NCBI RefSeq assembly: GCF_946479715.1
Contig: NZ_CAMLHF010000084.1
Coordinates: 1-22,119 of the forward strand
Direction: 5' to 3'
From: an uncultured Pedobacter sp.
GTDB lineage: Bacteria > Bacteroidota > Bacteroidia > Sphingobacteriales > Sphingobacteriaceae
Length of the DNA stretch: 22,119 nt
A model generated the notes under the pieces. The model was not told the origin of the DNA, searched no databases, and saw only the letters and a list, made by a program, of their open reading frames with translations. The translations under genes were made by a program, and so were the position numbers. Positions within the stretch are counted from its first letter, which is position 1. The number at the start of each line of letters is the position of its first letter. This document shows, piece after piece, positions 14,526 to 22,119 of the stretch.

Positions 14526-14903
14526 ATGATTAACGTAAATAAAAATGATGAGCCTTTAGATCTTTCTTACTTAAGAGAGATGTCTGCAGACAATGCGGAG
14601 TTTATCATAGAAATGATAGATCTTTTTAAGGTTCAAACGCCAGTATACCTTTCTGAGCTTGAAAGTGCCGTAGCTGATAGAAACTGGCCACTGGTATCAA
14701 CCTGTGCGCACAGAATGAAACCTACCTTTGCTTATATTGGAAGGGAAGATGCTAAACTGCACATGCAAATGATTGAACACAATGCCCGCGAGCTTATTGA
14801 TGTAGACGCATTACCCCAGGCATTTGCTGAAATTGCTGAGTTTGTACCAATCTTATATAAGCAGTTAGATCGTGCAAAAGCAGATCTTGAAAAAGATCTT
14901 TAA
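14526..14903 (+). CDS. Hpt-domain phosphotransfer protein
   Basis: The 125-residue protein is essentially one histidine phosphotransfer domain, a four-helix bundle that shuttles phosphate between hybrid sensor kinases and response regulators in the cytosol. The phosphoacceptor is probably His62 in C-A-H-R-M-K-P-T-F, close to the usual A-H-x-L-K-G; here the glycine after lysine is proline. Helices are evident at about 22-35, 40-50, 53-64 and 105-122. The frame is open upstream to 14481, but those extra residues overlap folK and the ATG at 14526 fits the family. No kinase or regulator is adjacent, so it is an orphan. The stop overlaps the convergent pssA stop. Confidence 0.85.
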   Translation: MINVNKNDEPLDLSYLREMSADNAEFIIEMIDLFKVQTPVYLSELESAVADRNWPLVSTCAHRMKPTFAYIGREDAKLHMQMIEHNARELIDVDALPQAFAEIAEFVPILYKQLDRAKADLEKDL

Positions 14904-15586
14904 GCTGCAGGAATACGCCTGAAATGTAAAATTGATAATCCTATATACAACACTAATATAAGAGGAACCGCTGCAAATTTTAGAAAAGGCAGCAGCAGTG
15001 CTGATATAATCAGAAAAATATACTTTATTTTATTCTGAGCCCAGCTTGTTGAACTGAATTTTAAAGAGAAGATTCTAATCTCACTTACCAGCAGCCAGCT
15101 TAATAGTGTCGTTAATCCAATAAGAAGCAAGGTTGAATTGATAACCGAGGGATAGTCTTTTTGAATAAATGGCAGGGAGACTATAAACAAGGTATTCATT
15201 GGAGTATTTAAACCAATGAAATCTTCCGTTTGCCTGGTATCGTTATTAAATTTAGCTAATCTTAGTGCAGAGAATACCGTAATAATAAAGGCCAGATAAG
15301 GCAGGTAAGGTGATGCGTAGTCGCTTTGCGAAAGTAATTGATACATCACTACTCCCGGGAGGAAACCAAAGCTCACCATGTCGGCCAACGAATCCAGGTC
15401 CTTTCCGATGTTTGATTTTACGTTTAGCAATCTGGCAGCAAAGCCATCAAAGAAATCAAAGATTCCGGACAGCAGCACAAAGTATGCTGCTGTCTCCAGA
15501 GCTCCGTTAAAAGCATAAACTATTCCGATGCAACCTGAGAACAGATTTGCACAGGTAATTGCATTTGGGATATGCTTCTTTATCAT
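14900..15586 (-). CDS. pssA: CDP-diacylglycerol--serine O-phosphatidyltransferase
   Basis: PssA makes phosphatidylserine, the precursor of phosphatidylethanolamine, from CDP-diacylglycerol and serine in the inner membrane. The complete CDP-alcohol phosphotransferase motif is present: D44-x2-D47-G48-x2-A51-R52-x8-G61-x3-D65-x3-D69. The rest is hydrophobic, with about six to seven membrane helices, and the length of 228 residues is typical of the Bacillus/Bacteroidetes type. The start P-N-A-I-T-C-A-N-L-F-S-G also fits PssA rather than phosphatidylglycerolphosphate synthase. It follows rho after 3 bases, so the two are co-transcribed. Its 3' end overlaps the Hpt gene. Confidence 0.93.
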   Translation of the reverse strand: MIKKHIPNAITCANLFSGCIGIVYAFNGALETAAYFVLLSGIFDFFDGFAARLLNVKSNIGKDLDSLADMVSFGFLPGVVMYQLLSQSDYASPYLPYLAFIITVFSALRLAKFNNDTRQTEDFIGLNTPMNTLFIVSLPFIQKDYPSVINSTLLLIGLTTLLSWLLVSEIRIFSLKFSSTSWAQNKIKYIFLIISALLLPFLKFAAVPLILVLYIGLSILHFRRIPAA

Positions 15587-15589
15587 TTA

Positions 15590-17287
15590 TTAGCTATTCA
15601 TCGAAATTAAAAACTCTTCGTTCGATTTTGTGCCTTTTATTTGTGCCTGTACAAATTCCATAGCTTCCTGTGCATTCATATCAGCCAGGTGGTTACGTAA
15701 GATCCATACACGTTGTAAAGTGTCTCTGTCGTGCAACAGATCATCTCTACGTGTGCTTGAAGCAGTAATGTCGATAGCAGGGAAGATACGTTTGTTAGAT
15801 AGTTTACGATCTAACTGTAGTTCCATGTTACCGGTACCTTTAAATTCTTCGAAGATCACCTCATCCATTTTAGAACCGGTATCAGTTAACGCAGTTGCGA
15901 GGATGGTTAAAGAGCCACCTTTTTCTATGTTACGTGCGGCACCAAAGAAACGTTTCGGTTTGTGTAATGCATTTGCATCAACACCACCAGAAAGGATTTT
16001 ACCCGATGCAGGAGCAGTTGTGTTGTAAGCTCTGGCTAATCTGGTGATTGAGTCTAGCAAGATTACTACATCATGACCACATTCTACAAGACGTTTTGCT
16101 TTTTCCAAAACGATATTGGCAATTTTAACGTGACGTTCTGCAGGCTCATCAAAAGTAGAAGCGATAACTTCAGCCCTTACACTTCTTGCCATATCAGTTA
16201 CCTCTTCCGGGCGTTCATCTATCAGTAATATAATCAGATAAACCTCAGGGTGATTTTTAGCAATTGCATTGGCTACCTCTTTAAGTAAATTGGTTTTACC
16301 TGTTTTAGGCTGCGCTACAATTAAACCACGTTGCCCTTTACCTATTGGGGTAAACAGGTCAATGATCCTGGTAGAGTAGTTGTTGGTTTCTGTGAAAAGA
16401 TTTAACCTTTCAGTAGGAAACAAAGGAGTAAGGTAGTCAAATGGAACACGGTCCCTAACATCGGCTGGTAAGCGTCCGTTAATAGTTTCTACCCTTACCA
16501 AAGGGAAATACTTTTCGCCTTCTTTTGGAGGGCGGATACTTCCTTTTACCGTATCACCAGTTTTTAAACCAAATAGTTTGATTTGCGACTGAGATACATA
16601 AATATCATCCGGAGAGGAAAGGTAATTGTAATCAGCAGATCTAAGGAAGCCATAGCCATCAGGCATAATTTCCAGAACACCTTCGTTGGTGATGGTATTA
16701 TCAAAATCAAGATTTGAATAGCTATTCTCATTTTGTTTTTGATGACCACCAGCGTTAGGTCCTTTAGGTCTGTTTTCGTCTCTTTGAGGCTTATTACCTT
16801 TTTTGTTTTCACCTGAAGGAACGTTTTGAGCGGGTAGAGGTACAGGGGCTGGCTGAGCAGTTTCTGTAACTTCTGAAGGTGTTTCAGTAGCTTCAATCTG
16901 AGGCTCGGCATCCGGTACGGCTACTTCTTCAGCAGCTTCTTCTGCGTATCGTTGTTCCGATCCGGGAAGCGGATCAAACAACGATGCCCTGTTGAAAGGT
17001 TTAGTTGTTGGGCCTTCTTCTTCCTTTGCAGGGATTCGGATTCTTTTACGGGTTGGTTTTTCAGCAGTACCAGTATCTTTTACAGTTTTCGCTTTACTGA
17101 TTTTAGCCGGTGCTGCTACCTCAGTCACCTCAGCTACAGGAGCGCCTGTTTCTTGTTCTGTTATTTGTGCAATAATTTCAACCAGTTCAGCCTTACGTAA
17201 CTCATCGGCATTTAGTATGCCTTGAGTTTTTGCAATCTCACGCAATTCGGCTGTGAGTTTTTCATTTAATTCTGTTTTATTAAACAT
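15590..17287 (-). CDS. rho: Transcription termination factor Rho with long disordered insertion
   Basis: Rho is the hexameric RNA helicase that ends transcription at rut sites. This version is 565 residues against 419 in E. coli. Residues 1-45 form the Rho_N helical domain (E-L-R-E-I-A-K, then E-L-V-E-I-I-A). Residues about 46-197 are low-complexity, rich in Glu, Pro, Ala, Lys, Asn and Gln, and surely disordered. The cold-shock-like RNA-binding domain begins [15 protein letters not shown] at 202-216. Walker A is P-K-T-G-K-T at 327-332, and [13 protein letters not shown] at 354-366 holds the catalytic Glu358. The bicyclomycin and Q-loop regions look normal. The upstream 272-base gap holds only AT-rich sequence. 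pssA is 3 bases downstream. Confidence 0.97.
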   Translation of the reverse strand: MFNKTELNEKLTAELREIAKTQGILNADELRKAELVEIIAQITEQETGAPVAEVTEVAAPAKISKAKTVKDTGTAEKPTRKRIRIPAKEEEGPTTKPFNRASLFDPLPGSEQRYAEEAAEEVAVPDAEPQIEATETPSEVTETAQPAPVPLPAQNVPSGENKKGNKPQRDENRPKGPNAGGHQKQNENSYSNLDFDNTITNEGVLEIMPDGYGFLRSADYNYLSSPDDIYVSQSQIKLFGLKTGDTVKGSIRPPKEGEKYFPLVRVETINGRLPADVRDRVPFDYLTPLFPTERLNLFTETNNYSTRIIDLFTPIGKGQRGLIVAQPKTGKTNLLKEVANAIAKNHPEVYLIILLIDERPEEVTDMARSVRAEVIASTFDEPAERHVKIANIVLEKAKRLVECGHDVVILLDSITRLARAYNTTAPASGKILSGGVDANALHKPKRFFGAARNIEKGGSLTILATALTDTGSKMDEVIFEEFKGTGNMELQLDRKLSNKRIFPAIDITASSTRRDDLLHDRDTLQRVWILRNHLADMNAQEAMEFVQAQIKGTKSNEEFLISMNS

Positions 17288-17531
17288 TATATGGGTGTAG
17301 AGAAATTTTTAAAAATAGAATTTACCAATTGAACAGAGCAGAAAATACGGCTATAAAAGATAGTAGAAGACAAAATTTTATTGGATTTTCTGGAATGATC
17401 AGATAAACTTTTAGAGAATTATGTTGCAATTGTATGTATTTGTAAACTAATCTCCAAGAAAAACTTAAAATTGTTTAAAATAATTTCATTCAAAAGTTTT
17501 TAAATAGGCATTAAATCAGTGTTAAATTTGG

Positions 17532-17539
17532 CATCTTTG
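17532..17539 (+). promoter_or_regulatory. Candidate -7 box for pyrF
   Basis: CATCTTTG differs from TAnnTTTG by one base and resembles the tRNA-Leu box (TATCTTTGCA versus CATCTTTGCA). It lies 20 bases before the pyrF ATG. No clear -33 element is seen. Confidence 0.42.
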
Positions 17540-17559
17540 CACACAAAATTTACCCTCTG

Positions 17560-18390
17560 ATGAATAAGAAGCAGTTATTTGAACAAATCAAAAGTAAGAA
17601 ATCTTTTTTATGTGTTGGCCTTGATCCTGTTCTGGAAAATATCCCAAAACACTTATTAAAATACGAAAACCCTGTGTTAGAATTTAATAAGCAGATAATT
17701 GACGCAACTAAAGATCTGTGTGTAGCTTACAAACCTAACACTGCTTTTTATGAGTCGATGGGATTAAAGGGTTGGGAAACTTTAATTAAAACATGGCAAT
17801 ATATTCCTAAAGATATTTTTACAATTGCTGATGCAAAAAGAGGAGATATCGGGAACACTTCGGCCATGTATGCAGATGCTTTTTTTAATGAAGCCAAGTC
17901 AGACATGAGTTTTGATTCTATCACCGTTGCTCCTTATATGGGAAAGGATTCTGTTGGTCCGTTTCTGGAATATAAAGATAAATGGGTAATCCTTTTGGCT
18001 TTAACATCAAATGCAGGTCATAGCGACTTTCAATTACATGAAACACCAGATGGTAAATTGTATGAAGAAGTAATTCGGATTTCATCTCAGTGGGCAAGTA
18101 GTGAGCAGTTGATGTATGTTGTAGGTGCTACGCGAGGTTCTGAGTTTGAAAATATAAGAAGATTGGCTCCTGATAATTTCTTATTGGTTCCGGGTATTGG
18201 TGCACAGGGTGGCAGCCTTGCCGATGTTTGTAATTATGGCTTAAATAAAGAATGTGGCTTGCTCGTAAATTCTGCAAGAGCTATCATTTATGCAAGCAAA
18301 GGTGAGGACTTTGCTGAAAAGGCAAGGGAAGAAGCTTTAAGTGTTCAAAAAGAGATGGAGCAGATATTATTGTCTGCGAAATTGATATGA
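17560..18390 (+). CDS. pyrF: Orotidine 5'-phosphate decarboxylase (type 2)
   Basis: PyrF catalyses the last step of UMP synthesis. The 276-residue product belongs to the longer type 2 subfamily. Residues 18-24 read C-V-G-L-D-P-V, and the active-site motif is D91-A-K-R-G-D96-I-G-N-T, with Lys93 and the two Asp forming the catalytic charge network. K-P-N at 58-60 and V-V-G-A-T-R (about 187-192) bind substrate, and [10 protein letters not shown] lies at about 209-218 as the phosphate loop. Length and motifs are normal. Its TGA stop overlaps the next start as ATGA, so the downstream transporter is coupled to it. Confidence 0.96.
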   Translation: MNKKQLFEQIKSKKSFLCVGLDPVLENIPKHLLKYENPVLEFNKQIIDATKDLCVAYKPNTAFYESMGLKGWETLIKTWQYIPKDIFTIADAKRGDIGNTSAMYADAFFNEAKSDMSFDSITVAPYMGKDSVGPFLEYKDKWVILLALTSNAGHSDFQLHETPDGKLYEEVIRISSQWASSEQLMYVVGATRGSEFENIRRLAPDNFLLVPGIGAQGGSLADVCNYGLNKECGLLVNSARAIIYASKGEDFAEKAREEALSVQKEMEQILLSAKLI

Positions 18391-19283
18391 CCGCTAAAAC
18401 TGATTTTAAACTAATATTTGCATTATTAGGTGTTGCTGTTGTTTGGGGAACAACATACCTTGGAATCCGTGTTGCTGTAGAAACCATCCCCGCCTGGTTT
18501 GTAGCCGCAATAAGACAAGGATTTGCATCCTTAATTTTGATGGGGATACTGCTGAGCAAAAATGAGTTGAAATGGAAAAACTGGCCTTATTTGAGAAGGC
18601 AGTTGCTGGTATCTGTTTTAATGATTGTTGTTGCTAATGGAATGACCACTGTAGCAGAAGAAACCATACCTAGTGGGCTAACATCGCTGATTAATGCGCT
18701 AAGCCCTCTGGTTGTTTTTTTGGGAAGCGTACTATTCGGTTTACAGAGACCCAGTTTAAAGGGCTTTGTGGGTGTAATTATTGGCTTTTTGGGAGTAGCT
18801 TTTATTTTTAGAGCGGGTTTGGACGATCTGTTAGATCCCAATTATAAAACAGGAATTATGTTTTTATGTTTTGCCGTTACGGGCTGGGCATCGGGAACTA
18901 TTTATACTAAAAAATATACCCTTAAAACAGATAATATTTTTCTTGATCTGTTCTATCAATTTGCATTCTCCGCTATAATTCAGCTTGGACTTGCTTTTGT
19001 TTTCTCGGGCGGTACGCATATAGCTTCGTGGAGTTTAAAGAGTTTAATGGCGGTAGGCTATCTGGCAATTTTTGGCTCTGTAGTTGGCTATTTCTGTTAT
19101 CATTATGCTTTAAAGAAGGTCACTGCTACCGAAGTATCTGTACTTTCTTATTTCAATACCGTTATTGCATTGTTTTTAGGTTGGCTGATTCTTAATGAAA
19201 TTGTTACGTTCGACATCATTATTGCCACAGTCCTGATTATTCTGGGTGTGTTCATCACAAATTATAAAAAGCAAAAAATATAA
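18387..19283 (+). CDS. EamA/DMT-family transporter
   Basis: The 298-residue protein has about ten hydrophobic segments in two repeats, the pattern of two EamA domains in the drug/metabolite transporter superfamily (inner membrane). The first repeat starts [15 protein letters not shown] and runs to about residue 133; the second begins [25 protein letters not shown] near 87-98 is typical of the RhaT/YedA-like branch. The substrate cannot be read from sequence; relatives move amino acids, nucleosides or other metabolites. The start codon overlaps the pyrF stop (ATGA). That suggests co-translation, but not necessarily a pyrimidine substrate. Confidence 0.88.
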   Translation: MTAKTDFKLIFALLGVAVVWGTTYLGIRVAVETIPAWFVAAIRQGFASLILMGILLSKNELKWKNWPYLRRQLLVSVLMIVVANGMTTVAEETIPSGLTSLINALSPLVVFLGSVLFGLQRPSLKGFVGVIIGFLGVAFIFRAGLDDLLDPNYKTGIMFLCFAVTGWASGTIYTKKYTLKTDNIFLDLFYQFAFSAIIQLGLAFVFSGGTHIASWSLKSLMAVGYLAIFGSVVGYFCYHYALKKVTATEVSVLSYFNTVIALFLGWLILNEIVTFDIIIATVLIILGVFITNYKKQKI

Positions 19284-19328
19284 GCCGTTACTTGTTTAAT
19301 TGAGTGTTTTTGAATTATGTTCGTTGGG

Positions 19329-20609
19329 ATGCATTTCTCAGAGAACTTTTTATACTTTATTTGGCAATTCAGACTCTTTAATACAAATGAGCTTTATTGT
19401 GTTGGTGGCGAAAAACTTCAGGTAATAAGCCCCGGTATGTTGAATACGAATGCCGGACCAGATTTTAGTAACGCAAAGCTGACTATAGACAATACCACCT
19501 GGGCTGGAAACGTGGAAATCCATACGAAGTCTTCGGATTGGATTTTGCATGGACATGGCGGGGATAAATCCTACGAATCGGTTATCCTTCATGTAGTTTA
19601 TGAACAGGACCAGCCAATTTATAGAATGAACGGGTGTATAGTTCCGGTTTTAGTATTAAAGGGTTTGTTCAAAGAGGAGCTGCTGCTTAATTATAATGCG
19701 ATGATGATGTCGTTAAACGAGTTTCCCTGTGCTAAACAAATTGGATCGGTAGATAAGATTTGCATTGAATCCATGATCTCCAGATTGATTGTAGAGCGGT
19801 TTGAAGAGAAATCGCAGGTGGTTCTTGAAAAACTAGATAGGCTTAAAGGCGATTGGGACGAGACCTTCTATAGCTTTATGGCAGTTAATTTTGGCTTTAA
19901 GGTAAATGCCATCCCATTTGAACTACTTGCAGATTCATTACCACAACACATTCTTGCTAAGAATAAGGATAATAACTTGGCCATAGAAGCACTTTTGTTT
20001 GGCCAGGCGGGGTTTTTAGATCAGGAGTTATGTGATGAATATCCTAATCGGTTAAAAAATGAATATGTTTTTTTGCAGAAGAAATACGAGCTTAAACCAA
20101 TTGATAAATCATTATGGAAATTTTTAAGGATGAGGCCACAAAGTTTTCCGACAATAAGACTGGCACAATTCTCAGCATTGATCATAAAATCGAATCATTT
20201 ATTTTCGAGGATTCTGGAAATTGATGACTTGGAACAGTTGTATGAGTTGTTTGAAAACTTATCAGTCGACAATTATTGGCTTACGCATTTTCATTTTAAC
20301 AAAAGCACTAAGCATGTAAATGTTCAGCCCGGGCGGAAATCTATTCAAAATATATTCATAAACACCATTTGCGTATTTCTGTTTGCTTATGGTAAGTATA
20401 CAGACCAGCCCCAGTTTATGGATAGGGCACTCGATTTTTTAGATCGTATTCCTGCCGAGGACAATATAATAATTGCTAAATATTTAGATTCCGGGGTAAA
20501 AGCACACAATGCTTTTATGTCTCAAGCGTTGTTACAACTAAATAAATATTACTGTACTCAAAAAAAATGCTTAAATTGTGGTATAGGAATTAAAATTTTA
20601 AAAAAATAA
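19329..20609 (+). CDS. DUF2851 family protein
   Basis: The product opens M-H-F-S-E-N-F-L-Y-F-I-W-Q-F-R-L-F, typical of DUF2851 proteins of Bacteroidota. The next part carries the family's conserved P-G-x-x-N-x-x-A-G-P-D-F (P-G-M-L-N-T-N-A-G-P-D-F) and G-N-V-E-I-H, then H-V-V-Y and a long helical C-terminal half. It ends with a cysteine cluster, Y-Y-C-T-Q-K-K-C-L-N-C-G-I-G. The N-terminal pattern resembles metal-dependent nuclease folds, but no function is established. I chose the ATG at 19329 (426 residues) because family members begin M-x-F; the in-frame ATG at 19317 would add four residues. No signal peptide, so probably cytosolic. The PspC gene starts one base after its stop. Confidence 0.85.
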   Translation: MHFSENFLYFIWQFRLFNTNELYCVGGEKLQVISPGMLNTNAGPDFSNAKLTIDNTTWAGNVEIHTKSSDWILHGHGGDKSYESVILHVVYEQDQPIYRMNGCIVPVLVLKGLFKEELLLNYNAMMMSLNEFPCAKQIGSVDKICIESMISRLIVERFEEKSQVVLEKLDRLKGDWDETFYSFMAVNFGFKVNAIPFELLADSLPQHILAKNKDNNLAIEALLFGQAGFLDQELCDEYPNRLKNEYVFLQKKYELKPIDKSLWKFLRMRPQSFPTIRLAQFSALIIKSNHLFSRILEIDDLEQLYELFENLSVDNYWLTHFHFNKSTKHVNVQPGRKSIQNIFINTICVFLFAYGKYTDQPQFMDRALDFLDRIPAEDNIIIAKYLDSGVKAHNAFMSQALLQLNKYYCTQKKCLNCGIGIKILKK

Positions 20610-20610
20610 T

Positions 20611-20832
20611 ATGTTCCAGCGCATTGTTACCTTTTTTGAAAAGCAAAGTTTCGGGGTGTGTACCTACCTTGCAGAGCGTTTAAATATGTCGATTAGTAAA
20701 ATTCGGCTGTTCTTTATCTACTCTTCTTTTTTAGCGGTAGGTTTTCCTATTGTGTTTTATATTCTGGCAGCACTTGTTCTTGATGTAAGACACTATATCA
20801 AAAGGATCCGCCTGCGTATTTGGGATGTATAA
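20611..20832 (+). CDS. PspC-domain small membrane protein
   Basis: The 73-residue protein is a lone PspC domain: F-G-V-C-T-Y-L-A-E-R-L at about 14-24, then S-K-I-R-L-F-F-I-Y, and a strongly hydrophobic membrane segment at about 34-58 containing G-F-P-I-V-F-Y-I-L-A. PspC proteins take part in envelope-stress responses in Proteobacteria; in Bacteroidota stand-alone copies are common and uncharacterised. The C-terminus is basic (K-R-I-R-L-R-I-W), which favours a cytoplasmic tail. It begins one base after the DUF2851 stop, so the two form one unit. The ankyrin gene is convergent with a 19-base gap. Confidence 0.85.
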   Translation: MFQRIVTFFEKQSFGVCTYLAERLNMSISKIRLFFIYSSFLAVGFPIVFYILAALVLDVRHYIKRIRLRIWDV

Positions 20833-20851
20833 GCGAATTAACTTTTTAAAG

Positions 20852-21502
20852 CTAGACCCGCAGAATTTCTGCTATTTCAGAGAAACCTTTTTCCTCAGCC
20901 AGATCAGCAGGTAGTTTGCCCCCCTCCATTCTGCTGTTTACTTCGGCATTATGCTCTAGCAATAGAATAATTATTTCAATGTCTCCCTGTTGGGCAGCCG
21001 CATGCAAAGGTGTGAAACCCGCTTGTTGTTTTACATTTATTATTGCTCCTGCATCGATCAGCATCTTGGTAATGTTATAGCTTTTAATAGCTACTGCCGA
21101 GTGTATAGGATATACATTAAAACCATTGTTTGCAGGAATATTTACATCTGCTCCACTTTCTATAAGGAATTTACATATCTCCTCGTTGGCAAAATAAGTA
21201 GCCAGACCTAAAGGAGTAAAGCCATCGGCTGATAAAGAATTTACCGAATCCGGGTTTTGAGCAACTAATTTAGTTGTAAGCTCATATTTACCCAATGCGC
21301 AGGCTTCAAATATGGTGAGGTTTGCCACAAAGCTTGCAATTAATAAAGCAATTCCAGGTTTTCTGTAATAGCATGCCAATAATGCAGGAGATATCCCGTG
21401 GCTTGTTTTTTGACTGGCAAGCTGCGGCTGTTTGGTTAAAAGATCTGATATCTCTTGTTTCTTATCGGCTTCGATTAAACTTTCAAGATGAGCAATGTCC
21501 AT
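20852..21502 (-). CDS. Ankyrin-repeat protein
   Basis: The 216-residue protein is built of about five to six ankyrin repeats over its whole length. Clear units include D-G-F-T-P-L-G-L-A-T-Y-F-A-N (with L-I-E-S-G-A-D-V-N at its end), N-V-Y-P-I-H-S-A-V-A, and G-F-T-P-L-H-A-A-A-Q-Q-G-D-I-E-I-I-I-L-L-L-E-type sequence, each closing with G/N-A-x-V/I-N. No signal peptide or catalytic domain is seen, so it is probably a cytosolic binding protein whose partner is unknown. The start M-D-I-A-H-L-E-S at 21502 is chosen: the upstream frame begins at a TTG that falls within a TAnnTTTG promoter box, so it cannot be the translation start if that promoter is used. Confidence 0.86.
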   Translation of the reverse strand: MDIAHLESLIEADKKQEISDLLTKQPQLASQKTSHGISPALLACYYRKPGIALLIASFVANLTIFEACALGKYELTTKLVAQNPDSVNSLSADGFTPLGLATYFANEEICKFLIESGADVNIPANNGFNVYPIHSAVAIKSYNITKMLIDAGAIINVKQQAGFTPLHAAAQQGDIEIIILLLEHNAEVNSRMEGGKLPADLAEEKGFSEIAEILRV

Positions 21503-21538
21503 TGTTAAATTTAAATTAAAAATGCTTAATAAAATTAA

Positions 21539-21546
21539 CAAACTTA
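21539..21546 (-). promoter_or_regulatory. Promoter -7 box of the ankyrin gene
   Basis: On the minus strand this reads TAAGTTTG, an exact TAnnTTTG match, about 37 bases before the start codon at 21502. The -33 position (about 21566-21569) reads TTTT and falls in the T-tract of the neighbouring terminator. Confidence 0.58.
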
Positions 21547-21564
21547 GCTAAAAATGTTTTATCT

Positions 21565-21602
21565 AAAAAAGAATCCCGCCTAGTGAAACACTAAACGGGA
21601 TT
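21565..21602 (-). terminator. Rho-independent terminator on the minus strand with no obvious gene upstream
   Basis: AATCCCG (21572-21578) pairs with CGGGATT (21596-21602). After a CC/AA internal loop, TAGTG (21581-21585) pairs with CACTA (21589-21593) around an AAA loop. On the minus strand the hairpin is followed by CTTTTTT (21571-21565); on the plus strand no T-tract follows. ATCTAAAAAA occurs on both sides (21561-21570 and 21621-21630), exactly 60 bases apart. Confidence 0.75.
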
Positions 21603-21861
21603 ACCCTAAAACAAAACTATATCTAAAAAATCAAAACTTAAACGCTTTGTATTTATGACTTTAATTAAGTGAGAAGGTTTAAAATGCCTGAGGAATTTAT
21701 TTTAAGAAGATGCATATTGTGCAAAAGTTTTTGAAGAAATAAACGTTTTTACATTGAATAAATTTGTTGAATTAGACGATGTTTAGCGGTATTTGTAATA
21801 TCTTAGCATAGATGGCAATAATATTATTTAAGTTTGTTGATTATTAATATTCGTAAGAAAA
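21603..21861. other. Gap before ftsK; possible minus-strand small RNA, otherwise nothing called
   Basis: No protein gene is convincing here; the only small ORFs lack a ribosome site. The terminator at 21565-21602 would end a minus-strand transcript from this interval. TAGTTTTG on the minus strand (21612-21619) fits TAnnTTTG but is too close to the hairpin to give more than the hairpin itself. The ftsK promoter should also lie here; TATCTTAG at 21799-21806 is a one-mismatch -7 candidate. Confidence 0.4.
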
Positions 21862-22119
21862 ATGTCGGTAAGGGGAAACCAATTTAAGTCCAATTCTTTT
21901 AAAAATGATCAGGCTGATAAGCAGAGCTCCAGATCGCAAGGCACAAAGAAATTCAGGGAGAGATCAGAAATATTGCCCCGTCTGGATTTTCAGAATGGGC
22001 GGGCGGTTAAGATTGTAGGCTTGTTTTTTGTCATTCTTTCACTATACTTTCTTATTGCTTTTACTTCATACTTATTTACCTTGCAAGAAGATCACAGCTA
22101 TGTAATAGATGCTAATGGT
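21862..22119 (+). CDS. ftsK: DNA translocase FtsK, N-terminal part (runs off the window)
   Basis: The frame from ATG 21862 is open to the window end (86 codons). Residues 1-45 are polar and basic (S-V-R-G-N-Q-F-K, then F-R-E-R-S-E-I-L-P-R-L). A membrane helix spans about 51-72, followed by F-T-S-Y-L-F-T-L-Q-E-D-H-S-Y-V. This S-Y-L-F-T-x-x-x-D segment after the first helix is characteristic of FtsK/SpoIIIE proteins of Bacteroidota, which pump chromosome DNA through the closing septum and help assemble the divisome. The motor domain lies outside the window. The identification rests on this N-terminal pattern alone. Confidence 0.78.
   Translation, partial: MSVRGNQFKSNSFKNDQADKQSSRSQGTKKFRERSEILPRLDFQNGRAVKIVGLFFVILSLYFLIAFTSYLFTLQEDHSYVIDANG

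Noticed and set aside
16564..16911. 115-codon minus-strand ORF within rho
   Set aside because: It is the +1 frame of the low-complexity insertion in rho; its Leu/Lys-rich product has no domain.
17288..17559. Looked for a riboswitch or leader structure between rho and pyrF
   Set aside because: Only AT-rich sequence with no stable hairpin or known motif; nothing beyond a weak -7 box for pyrF.
1..22119. Looked for prophage, IS ends, integrase sites at the tRNA, toxin-antitoxin pairs and defence genes
   Set aside because: No transposase, integrase or recognisable defence gene; no repeat of the tRNA-Leu 3' end was noticed downstream, so the tRNA does not look like an occupied attachment site.

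Overview
The window is a stretch of chromosome from a Bacteroidota bacterium. It most resembles Sphingobacteriaceae of the Pedobacter type, although this is read from protein and promoter style and not from a database match. Pointers are AT-rich DNA, weak Shine-Dalgarno sites, -7 boxes of the form TAnnTTTG, a DUF6266 protein, a Rho factor with a long low-complexity insertion, a Bacteroidetes-type AMP nucleosidase, a DUF2851 protein and the start of an FtsK with the phylum's N-terminal membrane segment. Most of the window is core or housekeeping sequence. No prophage, IS element or CRISPR array is visible.

Layout from left to right. (1) 1-1340: the tail of a prolyl-oligopeptidase-like gene, a convergent DUF6266 gene, and a 0.5 kb gene-poor gap holding an unusual array of eight 11-base units that flips orientation and so forms a 26-bp inverted repeat. 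(2) 1341-5034: tRNA-Leu(TAG) with its terminator, then tig, clpP and clpX, the chaperone and protease quality-control cluster. A duplicated start region and a tiny leader ORF lie in front of clpP. (3) 5035-6031: a palindromic repeat and the AMP nucleosidase gene. (4) 6028-11305, minus strand: polX (PHP domain intact, polymerase site apparently dead), then rfaE1-gmhA-rfaE2-GT9-sixA, a tight ADP-heptose and glycosyltransferase operon. (5) 11306-12183: a lipoprotein of unknown function bracketed by two copies of the same palindromic repeat. (6) 12184-14903: sppA (minus), then folK and an Hpt-domain phosphotransfer protein (plus). (7) 14900-17287, minus: rho followed by pssA. (8) 17560-20832, plus: pyrF, an EamA-type transporter overlapping it, a DUF2851 protein and a PspC-domain protein. 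(9) 20852-22119: an ankyrin-repeat protein (minus), an isolated minus-strand terminator hairpin with no evident gene behind it, and the first 86 codons of ftsK.

How genes work together: Trigger factor, ClpP and ClpX handle folding and degradation of new and damaged proteins. RfaE1, GmhA and RfaE2 make three steps of ADP-heptose synthesis, and the GT9 enzyme is the likely user. The phosphatase step (GmhB) and the epimerase (HldD) are not encoded here. Rho and PssA appear co-transcribed, and PyrF and the EamA transporter appear translationally coupled.

I did not find a clear new multi-gene system. The points most worth a second look are the inverting 11-mer array beside the DUF6266 gene, the PolX that has lost all three catalytic aspartates, the compensated palindrome family, the clpP leader, and the orphan terminator before ftsK.
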